Numbered from the stretch's first letter, positions 1 through 10,706 are shown. The stretch: 64,000 bases of DNA from Elephas maximus indicus (GCF_024166365.1 NC_064823.1:20950924-21014923); one strand, 5' to 3'. Notes: generated by a model from the sequence alone, not told the origin. Program-made: numbers and translations.

Positions 1-1072
1 CCCCTGGCCTTGTTCTGAATGATGATATTGAGCTTTTCCGTTGTCTCTTTCCACAGATGTAGTCAATTTGATTTCTGCGCATTCCATCTGGTGAGGTCCA
101 TGTGTATAGTTGCCGTTTATGTTGGTGAAAGAAGGTATTTGCAATGAAGAAGTCCTTGGTTTTTCAAAATTCTATCATTCAATCTCCGGCATTGTTTCTA
201 TTACCAAGACCATATTTTCCAACTACTGATCCTTCATCGTTTTCAACTTTTGCATTCCAGCCACCAGGAATTATCAATGCATCTTGATTGCATGTTTGAT
301 CAATTTCAAACTGCAGCAGCTATTGAAAATCTTCCATTTCTTCATCTTTGGCCCTAGTGGTTGGTGTGTAAATTTGAATAATAGTTGTATTAACTGGTCT
401 TCCTTGTAGGTGTATGGATGTTATCCTGTCACTGACAGCTTTGTACTTCAGGATAAATCTTGAAATGTTCTTTTTGACGACGAATGCAACACCATTCCTC
501 TTCGAGTTGTCATTCCCAGCATAGTAGACTGTATGTCCAATTCAAAATGGCTAATACCAGTCCATTTCAGTTCACTAATGCCTAAGATATCGATGTTTAT
601 GTGTTCCATTTCATTTTTGATGAGTTCCAATTTTCCTAGTTTCATACTTTGTACATTCCAGGTTTCAATTATTAATGGATGTTTGCAGCTGTTTTTTCTC
701 ATTTTAAGTAGTGCCACATCAGCAAATGAAGGTCCCAAAAGCTTTACTATATCCACGTCATTAAGGTCGACTATATTTTGAGGAAGCAACTCTTCCCCAG
801 TCATCTTTTGAGCGCCTTCCACCCTGGGGGGGCTCATCTTCCAGCACTATATCAGACAATGTTGCACTGCAATTCATAAGGCTTCACTGGCTAATGCTTT
901 TCAGAAGTAGACTGTTGGGTCCTTCTTCCTAGTCTGTCTTAGTCTGAAAGTTCAACTGAAACCTGTCCTCCATGGGTGACCCTGCTGGTATCTGAATACT
1001 GGTGGCATAGCTTCCAGGTTTACAGCAATATGCAAGCCTCCACAGTATGACAAACTGACAGACACATAGGGG
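1..1072 (-). mobile_element. RTE-type LINE, 5' portion (endonuclease region), cut by window edge
   Basis: The minus strand encodes a decayed start of an RTE/BovB-like LINE protein. The open stretch at 448-837 carries an apurinic-endonuclease-type N-terminus with WNVQSM and ILGISELKWTG, typical of RTE proteins. The reading frame is lost on both sides, so this is a dead copy. The 5' leader (about 838-1072) matches the leader of the other RTE copy at 46980-47200. The 3' half (reverse transcriptase) would lie left of base 1, outside the window. Family assignment is from protein motifs and from agreement with the two other RTE copies here. Confidence 0.8.
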
Positions 1073-1084
1073 GCTAAGAAGTAT

Positions 1085-1657
1085 ACACTCACACAAAAAG
1101 GAGGCTTTTGAAAGGGCCACATGAGGCAGAGACTCCATCAGCCTGAGACTGGAAGAACTAAATGGTGCCTGACTGCCACCAATGACTGCCTTGACATGGA
1201 ACACAGCATAGATTTCCTGATAGAGCAAGAAAAAAATGGGGTGCAGAACTCAAGTTCTAGTAAAAAGACCAGAGCTAATGGTCTGACTGAGACTGGAGGG
1301 ACCCCAGAAGACATGGCCCCCAGACTCTCTGTTAGCTCCAAACTAAAACCGTTCTTGAAGCCAACTCTTCAGACAAAGATTAGACTGGACTATAAAACAT
1401 AAAATGATACTGGTGAGGAGTGTGCTTAGCTCAAGTAGACACAGGAGACTATGTGGGAGCTCCTGCCTGGAGGCGAGATGAGAAGGCAGAGGGAGACAGG
1501 ACTGAGTTGAATGAACACGGGAAATATAGGATGGAGAGAAGGATTGTCCTGTCACATTGTAGGGAGAGCAACTAGGGTCACATAACAATGTGTGTATAAG
1601 TTTTTGTATGAGAAACTGACTTGAATTGTAAACTTCCACTTAAAGCACAATAAAAAA
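1085..1657 (+). mobile_element. L1 3'UTR fragment (5'-truncated L1)
   Basis: This stretch is collinear with the 3'UTR of the long L1 at 37740-38310, including AAAGGGCCACATGA, TGGTCTGACTGAGACT and the terminal CTTAAAGCACAATAAA before an A-run. No ORF2 sequence is left, so it is a strongly 5'-truncated insertion. Open frames within it are not genes. Confidence 0.85.
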
Positions 1658-1768
1658 AAGGAGGTTTTTGGTAAGTGCTAGAAAATGTATAATTTTGCAA
1701 CAGCAACAACAGCCAAAAAATATGTTTGGTTACATATGTATTATGTATGTATATATGTGTAAAAAAAA

Positions 1769-1912
1769 CCTGTTGCCATCGAGTTGATTCTAACTCATAG
1801 CGACCACATAGGACAGGGTAGAACTGCCCCATAGGGTTTCCAAGGAGCGCCTGGTGGACTTGAACTGCTCACCTTTTGGTTGGCAGCTGTAGCTTTTAAC
1901 CACTATACCACC
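1769..1912 (-). mobile_element. AfroSINE (tRNA-derived SINE)
   Basis: Antisense copy: it begins with the SINE 3' end (TTGCCATCGAGTTGATTC), runs through the GAACTGCCCCATAGGGTTTCC body and ends with box B/box A complements (CTTTTGGTTGGCAGC, TTTTAACCACTA). The tRNA head is slightly shortened. Confidence 0.92.
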
Positions 1913-2012
1913 TATATATTTTGTATGTATATGTGTGTAAATATGTGTGCATATATGCATGTAGCCATATGTATATGCATATACGTGTGTGTGTTCATAC
2001 ATGTATGTTCAT
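1913..2012. repeat. TA/TG-rich simple sequence
   Basis: Imperfect alternating purine-pyrimidine tract (TATATGTGTG, GCATATATGCATG, ATACGTGTGTG) directly after the SINE. No other content is visible. Confidence 0.7.
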
Positions 2013-2061
2013 ATGTATAATGAAGCATATAGGGGACACAGTTACTTCTTAGACATAACCA

Positions 2062-2860
2062 AGCACCTCTTGTAATTGGACTTCTGGGTTTGAAGGCTTA
2101 GGACCATAGTCTCATGGAACAACTTGGTCAATTGACATGATACACTTCATAAAGTTTATGATCTACATTGTAATTTGGTGAGTAGTGTCTAGGATCTTAA
2201 AAGCTTGTGAGCTGCTATCTAAGATAAACTATTGCTCTCATCTTGGCTGTAGCAAAAGAGAAATAAGGAAGACAAAGACTCGGAGAAGAAACTAGTCTAC
2301 AGGACTAATAGTCTACGCCAACAATGGCCTCATGTACCTTGACCAGAAGTAAATGGTGTCCGGCTACCACTAACAACCATTCTGATCAGGACCACAATAG
2401 ATGGACCCTGACACAAGGGTTGAATAATGTAGAACTGAACTCAAATTCTTAGAAAGTCCGGGCTTACTGTATTCATTGAGACTAGAGTACTCCCTGAGAT
2501 AATCACCCTGAGATACTCATAAACCTTGCAACAGAACTACCCCCTGGAGGGCACCGTTTAGCTAGATAACAAATTGGCTCATGAAAGAAAAAAAAAAAAT
2601 TCCACTGAGTATTGCACACCTTTAAAAAAAATAATCCATTTGAGACCACATGGTCAACAATTACTCTAAAGCAAAGATGAAAGGATGAACCAGGTTACTA
2701 AAAGCAAAACATCCAGAAAGGAATTAATGAGAATGTTAAAACATGATGAAAAGTGTAGCCAATGTCTCTGAACAATGTGCATAGTAATTGTCAATGGGAG
2801 CCCACTTGCTGTGCAAACATTCACTGAAAGCACAATAAAATACTATTTTTAAAAAAGCAG
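2062..2860 (+). mobile_element. Older L1 3'UTR fragment
   Basis: Diverged relative of the L1 3'UTR: it contains AGGATCTTAAAAGCTTGTGAG, a counterpart of GGGTCTTAAATGCTAACAAACGG in the long L1, then TGAGACTAGAG and a final CACTGAAAGCACAATAAAAT. It is the same subfamily type as the antisense tail at 51610-52420. It is heavily mutated. Confidence 0.7.
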
Positions 2861-2869
2861 AAATAAGAA

Positions 2870-3743
2870 AACAATAAAGTTTAATAATTGAAACTAAGAA
2901 ATCAACAGATAGGTTTCAAAGCAGAATAGGCAGAGACGAAGAGAATATGTATGAACTTTAGGAGAGGTCAGAAGAAAGTACACAGGGAAAAAAAAAGCAT
3001 AAGAAAACAAAAGTATGCCAACTATAGAGCAAAGAGTAAAAACACAACAAATACACTAAGTATAACACCTGTCTGAGTGAAAGACGAAAAACAGAATGAG
3101 TGAGAAGAATTTTCTGAAGAAATAATAATTGTGAATTTTCCAAAACTGACGAACTTCATCATGCAAGAGATTGAAAAAGCCCTAAAAAGCTAAGGAAGGA
3201 AAGAAGAAAAGAAACTCAACGAGTCAGATTGTATATGAAATGGACATTAACTATGAGTAAAAGAAAATCTTACTAGGAGTGATATGACTCAAAAATATTG
3301 TCTTGAAAGAGAGAAAAATAAACTGGCAGCTAGTTTATCAACAACAGCAACAAAATGGAAGTCAAAGACAATGAGCTGATATGTTTAATATGCTAAAGGA
3401 AAATAACTGCTTAGAATTTCATGCTCAGGAAAAATACTACCCCCCCCCAAAAAAAACAGTATAATAAAGACATTTTCAAAGAAACAAAAAGAGAGACTAT
3501 GCTGACAGTAGACCCACACCAAAGGCAAATAAATAAAAAGGGATTTTTTTGTTTGTTTGTTTGTTTGTTTTATTTCAGGCAGAAAGAAAATTACCCTAAA
3601 AGGAAGTTTAGAGATGCAGAGGGATTTAAAAGCCAATGCAGAGATATACATGTGGGCACACTGAAGTGGAATATTGGCTTTGTAATATAACAACAATAAT
3701 AATGACCTCTGTTGTTTAAAATATATGTAAAACCAAAATAAGG
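2870..3743 (+). mobile_element. Ancient L1, ORF1 region
   Basis: AT-rich remnant of an ancient L1 (L1M-like). About 3390-3660 matches the end of L1 ORF1: GGAAAATAACTGC, ATAAAGACATTTTCAAAGAAAC, AGACCCACACCAAAGG and TTCAGGCAGAAAGAAAATTACC in that order. No frame is open over any useful length. The piece at 2951-3110 reappears inverted at 5055-5217. Confidence 0.65.
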
Positions 3744-3903
3744 AGCCCTTGTTGGCAGTTTAGCCCCCCCAGCCACTCCACAGGAGAAAGACCTGGCAAT
3801 ATGCTTCTGCAAAGATTACAGCCTAGAAAACTCTGTGGGCAGTCTACTCTGTCACATGGGGTCGCTATGAGTTGGAATTGACTTGATGGCACCCAACAGC
3901 AAC
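3744..3903 (+). mobile_element. AfroSINE, variant with internal deletion
   Basis: Sense copy starting GGAGCCCTTGTTGGCAG. Most of box B is lost around a C-run, followed by the long-variant segment (GGAGAAAGACCTGGC, TACAGCCTAGAAAACTC) and a clear tail GGTCGCTATGAGTTGGAATT. It interrupts the ancient L1. Confidence 0.85.
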
Positions 3904-5050
3904 AAAACTAAAATAAATGATAAAATGGTAAATACATTTTGAAGAAATGAATGAAATTGTCAAATTCTAATGACGTAGAACTTTCCAGAAATAATGTACC
4001 ATTTAGATTTGATAAGTCGAGGATAATATTTCGATCTCTAAGGTAACCTCCAAAAGAAAAGGAAAAAAAATATATATATATATCTACATAAGTATCTTCC
4101 AAGAAAACAAAAAAAATGGATTAAGAGAAAATAAGTAGTCAACACAAAAAGAGGCAATAAAGGAGAAAATATAAACACAGAAAAAACAAGACAAAGAAAA
4201 GGAAAATAGTGAAATCTAAATATATTAGTTACTACATATAAATAGAATAAATGCTGCCATTGAGATTAAATGATGGTTGAATTGGATAAGAAAACAAAAT
4301 TCAACTACAATGAATGTAAAATAAAAGACACAGACAGGAAATTGAAGAATGGAAAAAGATACACTATGAAAAACCACACACACAAACAATATGCAGGTAT
4401 AGCTATGTGAATAAGAGATCAAACAGACTTACAGGTAAAAATCATTACTAGAAACAAAAAAAAAAAGGGATACATTGTATTGAAAAAAATATTCACTCCC
4501 AGAGAAAAACACACACACACATACACAAAATTCTAAACTCAAAACACATAAAGAAAATAGGTTTCATGACTTAAAAACATGTAAAGCAAAATGTGACAGG
4601 ACTAAAAAAGGAAAAATGGGCAACTTCACAACTGGAGAGATATCCAGATACTTTTATCAGTAACAGATTTAATAAGTAGAAACATAGAAGCATTAAGAAA
4701 TAGTATATTTGGAAAACGTGATTGCAATCTTGAAATAATGCATATACAAGGAACTTTGTTCCCCCAAACTGCAACATGCATATTATTATCATGCATACGT
4801 GGAACACAGAAAACAATGAAAATATGTCAGGCCATAAACTCTTTTCAATAAATCTTAAAAAATTGTTATCAAACGAAAACTTACTTGCCCACAGTGTAAT
4901 GAAGCCGGAAAGAAATTTAAAAAAGCTAACTACAAAATAAAATATGTCCTTAAGTAAAACACAACATTCCTAAATAACTCAAGGGTCAAAGAAAAAAATC
5001 ATAAATATTAGAAATTAGCCCTAAATAAGTAATAATTAATAAAACATAGA
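3904..5050 (+). mobile_element. Ancient L1, start of ORF2 (endonuclease region)
   Basis: Collinear with the start of L1 ORF2: GGAAAAAGATACACTATG, ATAGCTATGTGAATAAGAGA, ACATTACTAGAAACAAA-like text, CCATAAACTCTTTTCAATAAA, then ACTCAAGGGTCAAAGAAAAAA. All frames are broken by many small indels and stops. Recognition comes from the order of these landmarks in standard L1 ORF2. Confidence 0.65.
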
Positions 5051-5222
5051 ATACTATCTTTTGACTCATTCCCTTTCTCTTAGTTCGCTCAAATAGGCAT
5101 GTGTTATACTTATTCATAGTTTACCTTTGTTCTATATTTGGAATACTTTTGTCTCCCTAGGCTTTTGTTTTTGCTTTCTCCCCTGTGTACTTTCTTCTGC
5201 CCTCTCTTAAAGTTCACAAACA
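5051..5222 (-). repeat. Inverted fragment of L1 ORF1 inside ORF2
   Basis: The reverse complement of this segment matches 2951-3110 (shared GAAGAAAGTACACAGGG, AAGTATAACAC and GAATGAGT in order, roughly three quarters identical by eye). It sits in opposite orientation within the ORF2 region of the ancient L1, whose sequence resumes on the far side. Confidence 0.6.
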
Positions 5223-5636
5223 CTTTGGGAATACTGAAAGAGAACTATCAACTTAAACACATATATTAGAAAAAAGGAAACTTAAAAATTAATAATCTAA
5301 ATATCCATTTAAAATTTAGAAAAAAGCAAACCAACAAACAGCAATTCAAATCCACAAAAAGTAAAAGAAAGAAGATAATAAATATAAAGCAGGAATTAGT
5401 GAAATACAAAACAATCAACAAAGGCAATGAAAAGTTGTTTCTATGAAAAGACTTCACAACTGGCTAAATCCTTGAGAAACTGTCACAATAATTAAAAGGG
5501 AAAGGCACAAATAGCCAACATCAGTAAAGAAGAAGGGGCAGCACTACAAAATCTGCAGATAACAGAATATGAATGTGTCATTATAATTATGATATTATAT
5601 CTAATATACGTAACCATTAAATATAATATGTAATTC
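5223..5636 (+). mobile_element. Ancient L1, ORF2 continued (pre-RT region)
   Basis: Contains degraded ORF2 landmarks: AATCTAAATATCCATTT, then AGGAATTAGTGAAATACAAAAC and TTTCTATGAAAAGACTTC, the counterpart of the segment before reverse transcriptase. No open frame. Confidence 0.6.
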
Positions 5637-5836
5637 CCATTTCTATTGAGTCAGTTCTGACTCACAGCGATCCCATGTGTGTCAGAGCAGAACTATGCTC
5701 CATAAGGTTGTCAATGGCTGATTTTTCAGAAGTATATCACCACGCCTTTCTTCCAAGGCACCCCTGGGTGGACTCAAATTGCCAAACTTTTGGTTAATAG
5801 CTAAGTGCCTAACCATTTACACCACCCAGGAACCCC
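5637..5836 (-). mobile_element. AfroSINE, long variant
   Basis: Antisense copy with the extra internal module GGCTGATTTTTCAGAAGTAT...GCCTTTCTTCC between the 3' tail (TTGAGTCAGTTCTGACTC) and the tRNA-like head (CTTTTGGTTAATAGC, CCATTTACACCACCCAGG). The same module resembles the RTE 5' leader at 880-950. Confidence 0.85.
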
Positions 5837-6422
5837 TAATCTTATCAAAATAGTACTATCAATAAAAAAAATTAATTTTCAAATTCACATGAAATTGAAA
5901 AATTCTGAAAAATGAAACTAACCAATATTGCTCTAACAAAATAGAAATGAAAGTATTTGTAATCATTATTAATAACTTCTACACAGGAAACCCTGTGTTT
6001 ATATTACTTCACCATCAATATCTACTAAAAATAAAAGAAAAGGAAATAACGCCAGCTTTACACAAATCGAAAAAAAGAGGTTACTCCCCAAATGGTTTTT
6101 ATGAAAACAGACCCTGATACCAAAACCGGAGAGACATTACAAAGAAAAGAACCCTTACACATCAATCTATCCATTAATTAGAGGCAAACATCATAAACAA
6201 ATATATTAACAAATCAAATCAACTAAGTATGAAAAAAAGAATTCTGTTTTGTGAACTCATGGGGTTTATTTCACAAAGATAAGTCTGGTTTAATGTTTGA
6301 AAATGAAAAAATTTACCATATTAACAGAGGAGAAAATCATCTAAATAGATTAAAAAAAAAAAAAGCATTTGATAAGATCAACAACTGTTCTTGATTTAAA
6401 AAAATACAAAAATTAAAACAGG
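5837..6422 (+). mobile_element. Ancient L1, ORF2 reverse-transcriptase region
   Basis: Matches the RT core in order: CCTGATACCAAAACCGGAG, ACAAATCAAATCAACTAAG, AGTCTGGTTTAATGTTTGAAAA and AGCATTTGATAAGATCAACA (the AFDKI region). Frames are destroyed. It is interrupted by the younger L1 and resumes near 8816. Confidence 0.7.
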
Positions 6423-8815
6423 GTTAACAGCGATGTTATTATATAAAAGAAGACAACATTAAAATAATAAAGAGGAACTAAGAAATGTAATCATACACCT
6501 TCCATATGGAGAGGAAGATAAGGTGATACAAAGAAATAAAAGTTAGGTTTAAATTTAGAAAAATAGGGGTAAATAATAAGGTAACCACAAAGGAGACAAA
6601 CTATCCTACTCGTCAAAATAAAATACAAGAAAAAATTAGAGGCTCAGCAGAAACAAAATCAACAACAACAAATATGAGGAAAGGACGATATATAAAGAAA
6701 ACCTACTCAGCACATAAAATTAAGTGGGAAAAAGAAACAGTCAACAACACATAAAAAAAAGACATCAAAATGATAGCACTAAATTCATACCTGTACATAA
6801 TTACCCTGAATGTAAATGGACTAAATGCACCAATAAAGAGACAGAGTGGCAGAATGGATTAAAAAACATGATCTGTCTATACGCTGCCTACAAGAGACAC
6901 ACCTTAGACATAGAGGCACAAACAAACTAAAACTCAAAGGATGGAAAAAAAATATATCAAGCAAACAACAATCAAAAAAGAGCAGGAGTGGCAATATTAA
7001 TTTCTGACAAAATAGACTTGAAAGTTAAATCCATCAGAAAGGAAAAGGAAGGATGCTATATAATGATTAAAGGGACAACATACCAAGAAGATAAAACCAT
7101 ATTAAATATTTATGCACTCAATGACAGGGCTGCAAGATACATAAAACAAACTCTATCAGCATTGAAAATTGAGATAGACAGCTCCACAATAATAGTAGGA
7201 GAGTTCATCACACCACTTTCGGTGAAGGATAGGACATCCAAAAAAGCTCAATAAAGACACAGAAGATCTAAATACCACAATCAACCAACTCAACCTCATA
7301 AACATATACAGAACACTCCACCCAACAGTAACCAAGTATACTTTCTTTTCTAGTGCACATGGAACATTCTCTAGAATAGGCCACATATTAGGTCATAAAA
7401 CAAGCCTTAGCAGAATCCAAAATATTGAAATATTATGAAGCATCTTCTCTGATCATAAGGCCATAAAAGTGGAACTCAATAACAGGAAAAGCAGAGAAAA
7501 GAAATCAAACCCTTGGAAACTGAACAATACCCTGCTCAAAAAAGACTGGATCACAGAAGACATTAAGGATGGAATAAAGAAATTCAGAGAATCCAATGAG
7601 AATGAAAACACTTCCTATCAGAAACTTTGGAACACAGCAAAAGCAGTGCTCAGAGGTCAATTTATACCAATAAATACACACATCCAATAAGAAGGAAGGG
7701 TCAAAATCATGGTATATTCACACAATGGAATACTACGCATCAATAAAGAACAGTGAGGAATCTGTGAAACATTACATAACGTGGAGGAACCTGGAAGGCA
7801 TTATGCTGAGTGAAATTAGTCAGTCCCAAAAGGCCAAATATTGTATAAGACCACTATTTAAAGAACTCGAGAAATAGTTTAAACTGAGAAGAAAACATTC
7901 TTTTGTGGTTACGAGAGGGGGGCGGGTGGGAGAGCGGTATTCACTAATTAGATAGTATATAACAACTAATTTAGGTGAAGGGAAAGACAACACACAATAC
8001 AGGAGAGGTCAGCACAACTGGACTAAACCAAAAGCAAAGAAGTTTCCTGAATAAACTGAATGCTTCAAAGGCCAGTGTAGCAGGGGCAGGGGTTTGGGGA
8101 CCATGGTTTCAGGGGACATCTAAGTCAATTGGCATAATAAAATCTATTAAGAAAACTTTCTGCATCTCACTTTGAAAGTGCTGTCTGGGGTCTTAAATAC
8201 TAGCAAGCGGCCATCTAGGATGCATCAATTGGTCTTGACCCACCTGGATCAAAGGAGAATGAAGAACACCAAGGACACAAGGTAATTACGAGCCCAAGAG
8301 ACAGAAAGGGCCACATGAACCAGAGACTACATCAGCCTGAGACCAGAAGAACTAGATGGTGCCTGGCTGCAAAGTATGACTGCCCTGACAGAGAACCCCT
8401 GCGGGAGCAGGAGAACAGTGGGATGCAGACCCCAAATTCTCGTAAAAAGACCTGACTTACCGGTCTGACTGAGACTAGAAGGACCCTGGTGGTCATGGCC
8501 CCCAGACCTTCTGTTGGCCCAAGACAGGAACCTTTCCCAAAGCCAAGTCTTCAGACAGGGATTGGACTGAACAATGGATTGGAGAGGGATGCTGGTAAGG
8601 AGTGAGCTTCTTGGATTAGGTGGACACCTGAGACTATGTTACCATCTGCCTGGAGGGGAGATAAGAGTGTACAGAGAGTGGAGGGAGAGAGCAGGCTGTC
8701 TCATTAAGGGGAGAGTAACTGGAAGTATGTAGCAAGGTGTATAATTTTTTGTGTGAGAGACTGACTTGATTTTTAAACTTTCACTTAAAACAATAAAAAT
8801 TATAAAAATAAAAAA
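6423..8815 (+). mobile_element. Internally deleted L1 nested in the ancient L1
   Basis: Same L1 family as the copy at 31765-38312. It begins in the ORF1-ORF2 spacer (TAGGTTTAAATTTAGAAAAATAG), carries the ORF2 endonuclease part (about 6770-7690), then jumps to the ORF2 C-terminus (TGGTATATTCACACAATGG, 7714) and a full 3'UTR ending in an A-rich tail. By comparison with the long copy, about 2.7 kb corresponding to 34440-37150 is missing. Remaining frames (6724-6930, 6988-7254, 7469-7690) are pieces of broken ORF2. The ancient L1 resumes on the far side. A possible imperfect duplication is AAAAATTAAAACAGG (6408-6422) and AAAAATTACAAAACAAGG (about 8811-8828). Confidence 0.8.
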
Positions 8816-9163
8816 TTACAAAACAAGGAATAGACAAGGACATCTTTATTATGACAAAGAGTGTCTACAAAATTTTACAAGCATCACATTTAATAGTGAA
8901 AAATTTTCCTCTGATAGCAAAAAAAAGACAAGGATGTGCACCATTACCTCTTGCCCTACTTCTAAGTGTAATGGATGTTATTGCCATTGCAGTATGACAA
9001 GAAAAATAAAACATATAAGATTGAAAGGAAGGAATAAATTATTTGCAGATTTTAAAAATATGTACTTTGAAAATTCAAGAGTCTACAAATAGATAATTGC
9101 AATTAATATTGTGTTTGCATAAGTGGCTAGATGCAGCTCAATATAAACGGGCTATTGTATTTC
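8816..9163 (+). mobile_element. Ancient L1, ORF2 RT region continued
   Basis: Continues where 6407 stopped: GGAATAGACAAGGACATC, AGACAAGGATGTGCACCATT (the TRQGCPLSP region) and AGGAATAAATTATTTGCAGA (ahead of the FADD box). The open stretch 8766-9092 is accidental. Confidence 0.65.
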
Positions 9164-9371
9164 TGGAGTCCCTCGGTAGTATAAACTATTACACAAGCAG
9201 CTGCTAACTGCAAGGCTGGTGGTTGGAATCCACTCAGATGCACCTCCAAGGAAAGGTGTGTTGACCTATTTCCTAAAAATCAGCCACTGAAAACCCTGTG
9301 GATCACAGTTCTACTCTGACACACCTGAGGTTGCATTGAGTCACAATTAACTTGATAGCAACTAGTTTTTA
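9164..9371 (+). mobile_element. AfroSINE, long variant, diverged
   Basis: Sense copy: GGAGTCCCTCGGTAGTATAA head, GCTGCTAACTGCAAGGC, CCTATTTCCTAAAAATCAGCC module, CTGTGGATCACAGTTCTACTC and a tail TGAGTCACAATTAACTTGAT. CpG sites are largely decayed, suggesting an old insertion. Confidence 0.85.
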
Positions 9372-9848
9372 ATTGTATTTCCATATAAAATTCATAATCA
9401 TTTGGATAATTAAATATGTATATCTTATACAATGATTTTGAAATACTTCAAATAAGTGGGAATTAATTTAGTGAACGATAAGGAAGGTATTTCCCCCCAA
9501 ATTTTAAAAATATTACTAATAGGAATTTTGAAAGACCCAAATAAATGAAGGAATATAACATGTTCACTGTTCAAAAAAAAAAAAGACTAGTGTAAATGTG
9601 TCACTCTTCCCATTGGTTGTATAATCAAAACATGATAAGTTGATCTCAAATCGATGTGCAAATAGCAAAGGACTGAGAATATTCAACAAAATATTGAAGA
9701 AAAACAACTTGCACAGACTTACTCTAATGGATTTTAAGACTTAATATGAAGTTAGGGTAGTCAAGACCTTGTAAAGTGATTTAGGAATAGACAATCCAAC
9801 AGTATATAAATACTACTGAAATGCCTCTTAGAAGCAAGGACAGCCAGA
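9372..9848 (+). mobile_element. Ancient L1, ORF2 C-terminal region
   Basis: Matches the region after the RT domain: CAAATAGCAAAGGACTGAGAA, AACAAAATATTGAAGAAAAAC, GACTTACTCTAATGG and TAGTCAAGACCTTG (the TVKTVWYW region), much decayed. Contains a 12-base A-run near 9573-9584. Confidence 0.6.
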
Positions 9849-10383
9849 GTTGGTCTTGCTTACTGTGATGGTTAAGGCTGTGTGTCCACTTGGCTAGGCC
9901 ATTGTTCTCAGTGGTTGGCAGTTATGCTGTAACTTGACAGCTATGTAATGATGTAATCACCTCCATGATGAGATCTGACATAATGTAATCACCTCCATGT
10001 TGAGATCTGCTATGAGCAGCCAATCATTTAAATGGGAGTTTCCTTGAGGGTGTTGCCTGCATCCAATATAGGCTGACTTTCTGGCAAAGTTTGCTGACTT
10101 TTGCTTGCTCTGGATCCTGAAACTGGCTCTTCTTCTGACTCCAGTTCTTGGAACTTGAGGTAGTAGCTTACCTGCTGATCTTAGAATGTGTCCACTTCCA
10201 CAGCCTGTGAGCCAGAGGCCTACTGCCTGAATTGCTGATCTTGAGTTCACCAGCCCTGGCAGCTAAGTGAGTTGGAAGAAGCTTCCAGTCAGATCCATGG
10301 ACTTGGGACTTCTCAGCCTCTACAACTGTGTGAGCCATTTCCTTGGTATAAATCTCTCTCTCTCTCTCTCACAAACAACAAAC
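9849..10383 (+). repeat. Unclassified interspersed repeat, LTR-like 3' end
   Basis: Starts CTGTGATGGTTAAGGC...ACTTGGCTAGGCC and ends GTGAGCCATTTCCTTGGTAT-AAATCTCTCTCTC, a layout seen in a common mammalian interspersed repeat whose name I cannot fix from sequence alone. It interrupts the ancient L1. A 31-base unit is tandemly duplicated at 9951-9981 and 9983-10012. The open frame at 9957-10250 on the minus strand has no recognisable protein features. Confidence 0.5.
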
Positions 10384-10529
10384 AACTGTTGCCATCTAGT
10401 TGATTCCGACTCATACTGATCCTGTGGGATAGAGTAGAACTGCCCCATAAGATTTCCAAGGAGTGGCTGGTGAATTCAAACTGTTGACCTTTTGGTTAGC
10501 ATCTGTAGCTCTTAAACACTGGCCACCAG
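10384..10529 (-). mobile_element. AfroSINE
   Basis: Antisense copy from TTGCCATCTAGTTGATTCC to CTTAAACACTGGCCACCAG. It directly precedes the tRNA-Cys-like sequence. Confidence 0.9.
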
Positions 10530-10547
10530 ACCCCCCGCCATATATAT

Positions 10548-10619
10548 GTGGGTATAGCTCAGTGGTAGAGCATTTTACTGCAGATCAAGAGGTTCCTGGT
10601 TCAAATCTGGGTGCCCCCT
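10548..10619 (+). tRNA. tRNA-Cys(GCA)-like sequence, probable pseudogene
   Basis: Near-complete cloverleaf of cytosolic tRNA-Cys: box A region TATAGCTCAGTGGTAGAGC, anticodon loop CTGCAGA with GCA at 10580-10582, and box B GGTTCAAATCTGG. The acceptor arms GTGGGTA and TGCCCCC pair except at the second position (T against C). The anticodon stem TTTTA/TCAAG has one mismatch where canonical tRNA-Cys has G. The T stem uses G-T pairs. No terminal TTTT follows closely. Two stem mismatches and its location between two SINEs make a decayed copy more likely than an active gene. Confidence 0.6.
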
Positions 10620-10630
10620 CATCTATATTT

Positions 10631-10706
10631 GGAAACCCTGGTGGCATAGTGGTCAAGAGCTATGGCTGCTAACCAAAAGGCAGGCAGTTCAAATCCACCA
10701 GGCACT
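10631..10706 (+). mobile_element. AfroSINE head (truncated)
   Basis: Clean tRNA-like head with box A (GTGGCATAGTGGTCAAGAGC) and box B (GGCAGTTCAAATCCACC), breaking off at CCAGGCACT where RTE-type sequence begins in the same orientation. Confidence 0.85.
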
